Source: Paramacrobiotus metropolitanus
Lineage: Eukaryota > Tardigrada > Eutardigrada > Parachela > Macrobiotidae
DNA: 64,000 nucleotides
NCBI RefSeq assembly: GCF_019649055.1
Contig: NW_026570275.1
Span: forward strand, 310,001-374,000
Direction: 5' to 3'
Positions 63,454 through 64,000 of the stretch are shown piece by piece. The translations under genes were made by a program, and so were the position numbers. The notes under the pieces were generated by a model. It was given only the letters and a program-made list of their open reading frames with translations, ran no database searches and was not told where the DNA came from. How positions within the stretch are numbered: position 1 is the stretch's first letter; the number at the start of each line of letters is the position of its first letter.

Positions 63454-63919
63454 ATGGAAAAAACTCTAGTTAAAAAAACTTATAATCGATTCTACGCGAA
63501 AGTTGATTTGGCCTTGCTGGGTGAGGTCCAACATTTTAATCCCTATGCGGCTGAAAACAAGGAGAAAGCTTGGATGGATGTGGTGAAAAGTCTGAACGAT
63601 GCTGCTCTGTTTTCAAAGTCTCTGGACGTCCGAGCTGTGAAAGAAAGACTTAGCGTGCTCATCACGGCATTCCAGGCGAACGACCTGCAAAAGAAATTCC
63701 GAAGTGGAATGGAGGAGGATTACAACAAGATGGAGCAGCTACTCCAGGAAATTTTGACTCTTGTAAAGAGCGCCGATGAAACGCGTCAGCAGAAATCTAA
63801 GGCCCATGCTGAGCAAATGGCCATGCGCAAGCGGACAGCGGCCTTCATGGTTTCTGCAGGAGAGCACGGGCGAAAGAAGGGCGAGCAGGAAGCTCCTGAC
63901 GATGTCTCCGTTTTATCCG
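63454..63919 (+). CDS. SANT/Myb-like regulatory-domain protein, first exon, runs off window
   Basis: ATG at 63454; 155 codons to a probable donor at 63920 (CCG/GTAAGA). The frame also stays open to the window end, so the donor is a judgement. Residues 25-105 (KAWMDVVKSLNDAALFSKSL, VRAVKERLSVLITAF, FRSGMEEDYNKMEQLLQEI) fit the Myb/SANT-like domain common in animal transcription regulators and domesticated transposon proteins: W-x3-V-x3-LN, then R-x-V-x-x-R, then SG-x-EE. A basic stretch (KAHAEQMAMRKRTAAFM) follows. Its mobile-element or host identity cannot be decided from one exon. The gene is divergent from TOP3A. Confidence 0.6.
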
Positions 63920-64000
63920 GTAAGAAGCTTAACAAGCAAAATAATTTTAAAAAATTACGTAAATGGATGTTAATGTACGGTATATACAAATGCACCTTTA

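Noticed and set aside
1-64000. tRNA or rRNA genes
   Set aside because: No cloverleaf or conserved rRNA segment was recognised; the tRNA-like match at 37659 is only the primer-binding site.

Overview
The window is animal nuclear DNA. It has spliceosomal introns (60 bp to many kb), AATAAA-type 3' ends and two clearly metazoan genes on the minus strand: alpha-catulin (CTNNAL1-like, 11 exons, 19628-29040) and DNA topoisomerase III alpha (TOP3A-like, exons between 31415 and 61788). The dense repeats and LTR element fit a small invertebrate, but I cannot name the species. Calls rest on reading the sequence and remembered family consensus; no search was run.

Region 1 (1-14300) is accessory. It holds foldback repeats, a LINE fragment split by a TA-flanked MITE, four tandem-repeat blocks and GC-rich hairpins. 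It also has two decayed tandem copies of a JmjC-like gene (5640-7721) and two small secreted-protein genes (8349-10353). Region 2 (14300-19200) has two more members of the secreted family and an exon relic. Each member has a signal peptide, two invariant cysteines, one phase-0 intron at the same place and an LC8/dynein-light-chain-like sequence pattern. Region 3 is alpha-catulin. Region 4 is TOP3A.

TOP3A intron 1 contains an antisense 23,134-bp LTR retrotransposon (37306-60439), the most remarkable object here. Its two 353-bp LTRs differ at only two positions, it is flanked by a 4-bp CCAC duplication, and its primer-binding site matches the 3' end of animal initiator tRNA-Met. It encodes a coiled-coil protein, Gag capsid, CCHC nucleocapsid, an aspartic-protease ORF, RT/RNase H and integrase. 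Two large accessory frames follow (a 1,637-codon frame cut by one UGA, then a ~540-codon ORF).

Four properties of the element look new. (1) From ORF1 to RT every change of reading frame is a -1 step, seven in a row. Two junctions carry correctly phased slippery heptamers, and one has an 11-bp hairpin 6 nt downstream. (2) The octamer AAAGGTCA/TGACCTTT, identical to the NR4A nuclear-receptor site (NBRE), is scattered throughout and forms a dense array in the 5' leader. In the ORFs it occurs in every usable reading frame, which suggests selection on the nucleic acid. (3) Short hairpins with conserved loops, some with compensatory stem changes, recur in the leader and in coding DNA. (4) Integrase has Gly where the third catalytic acidic residue belongs.

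A SANT/Myb-like gene starts divergently at 63454 and runs off the right edge.
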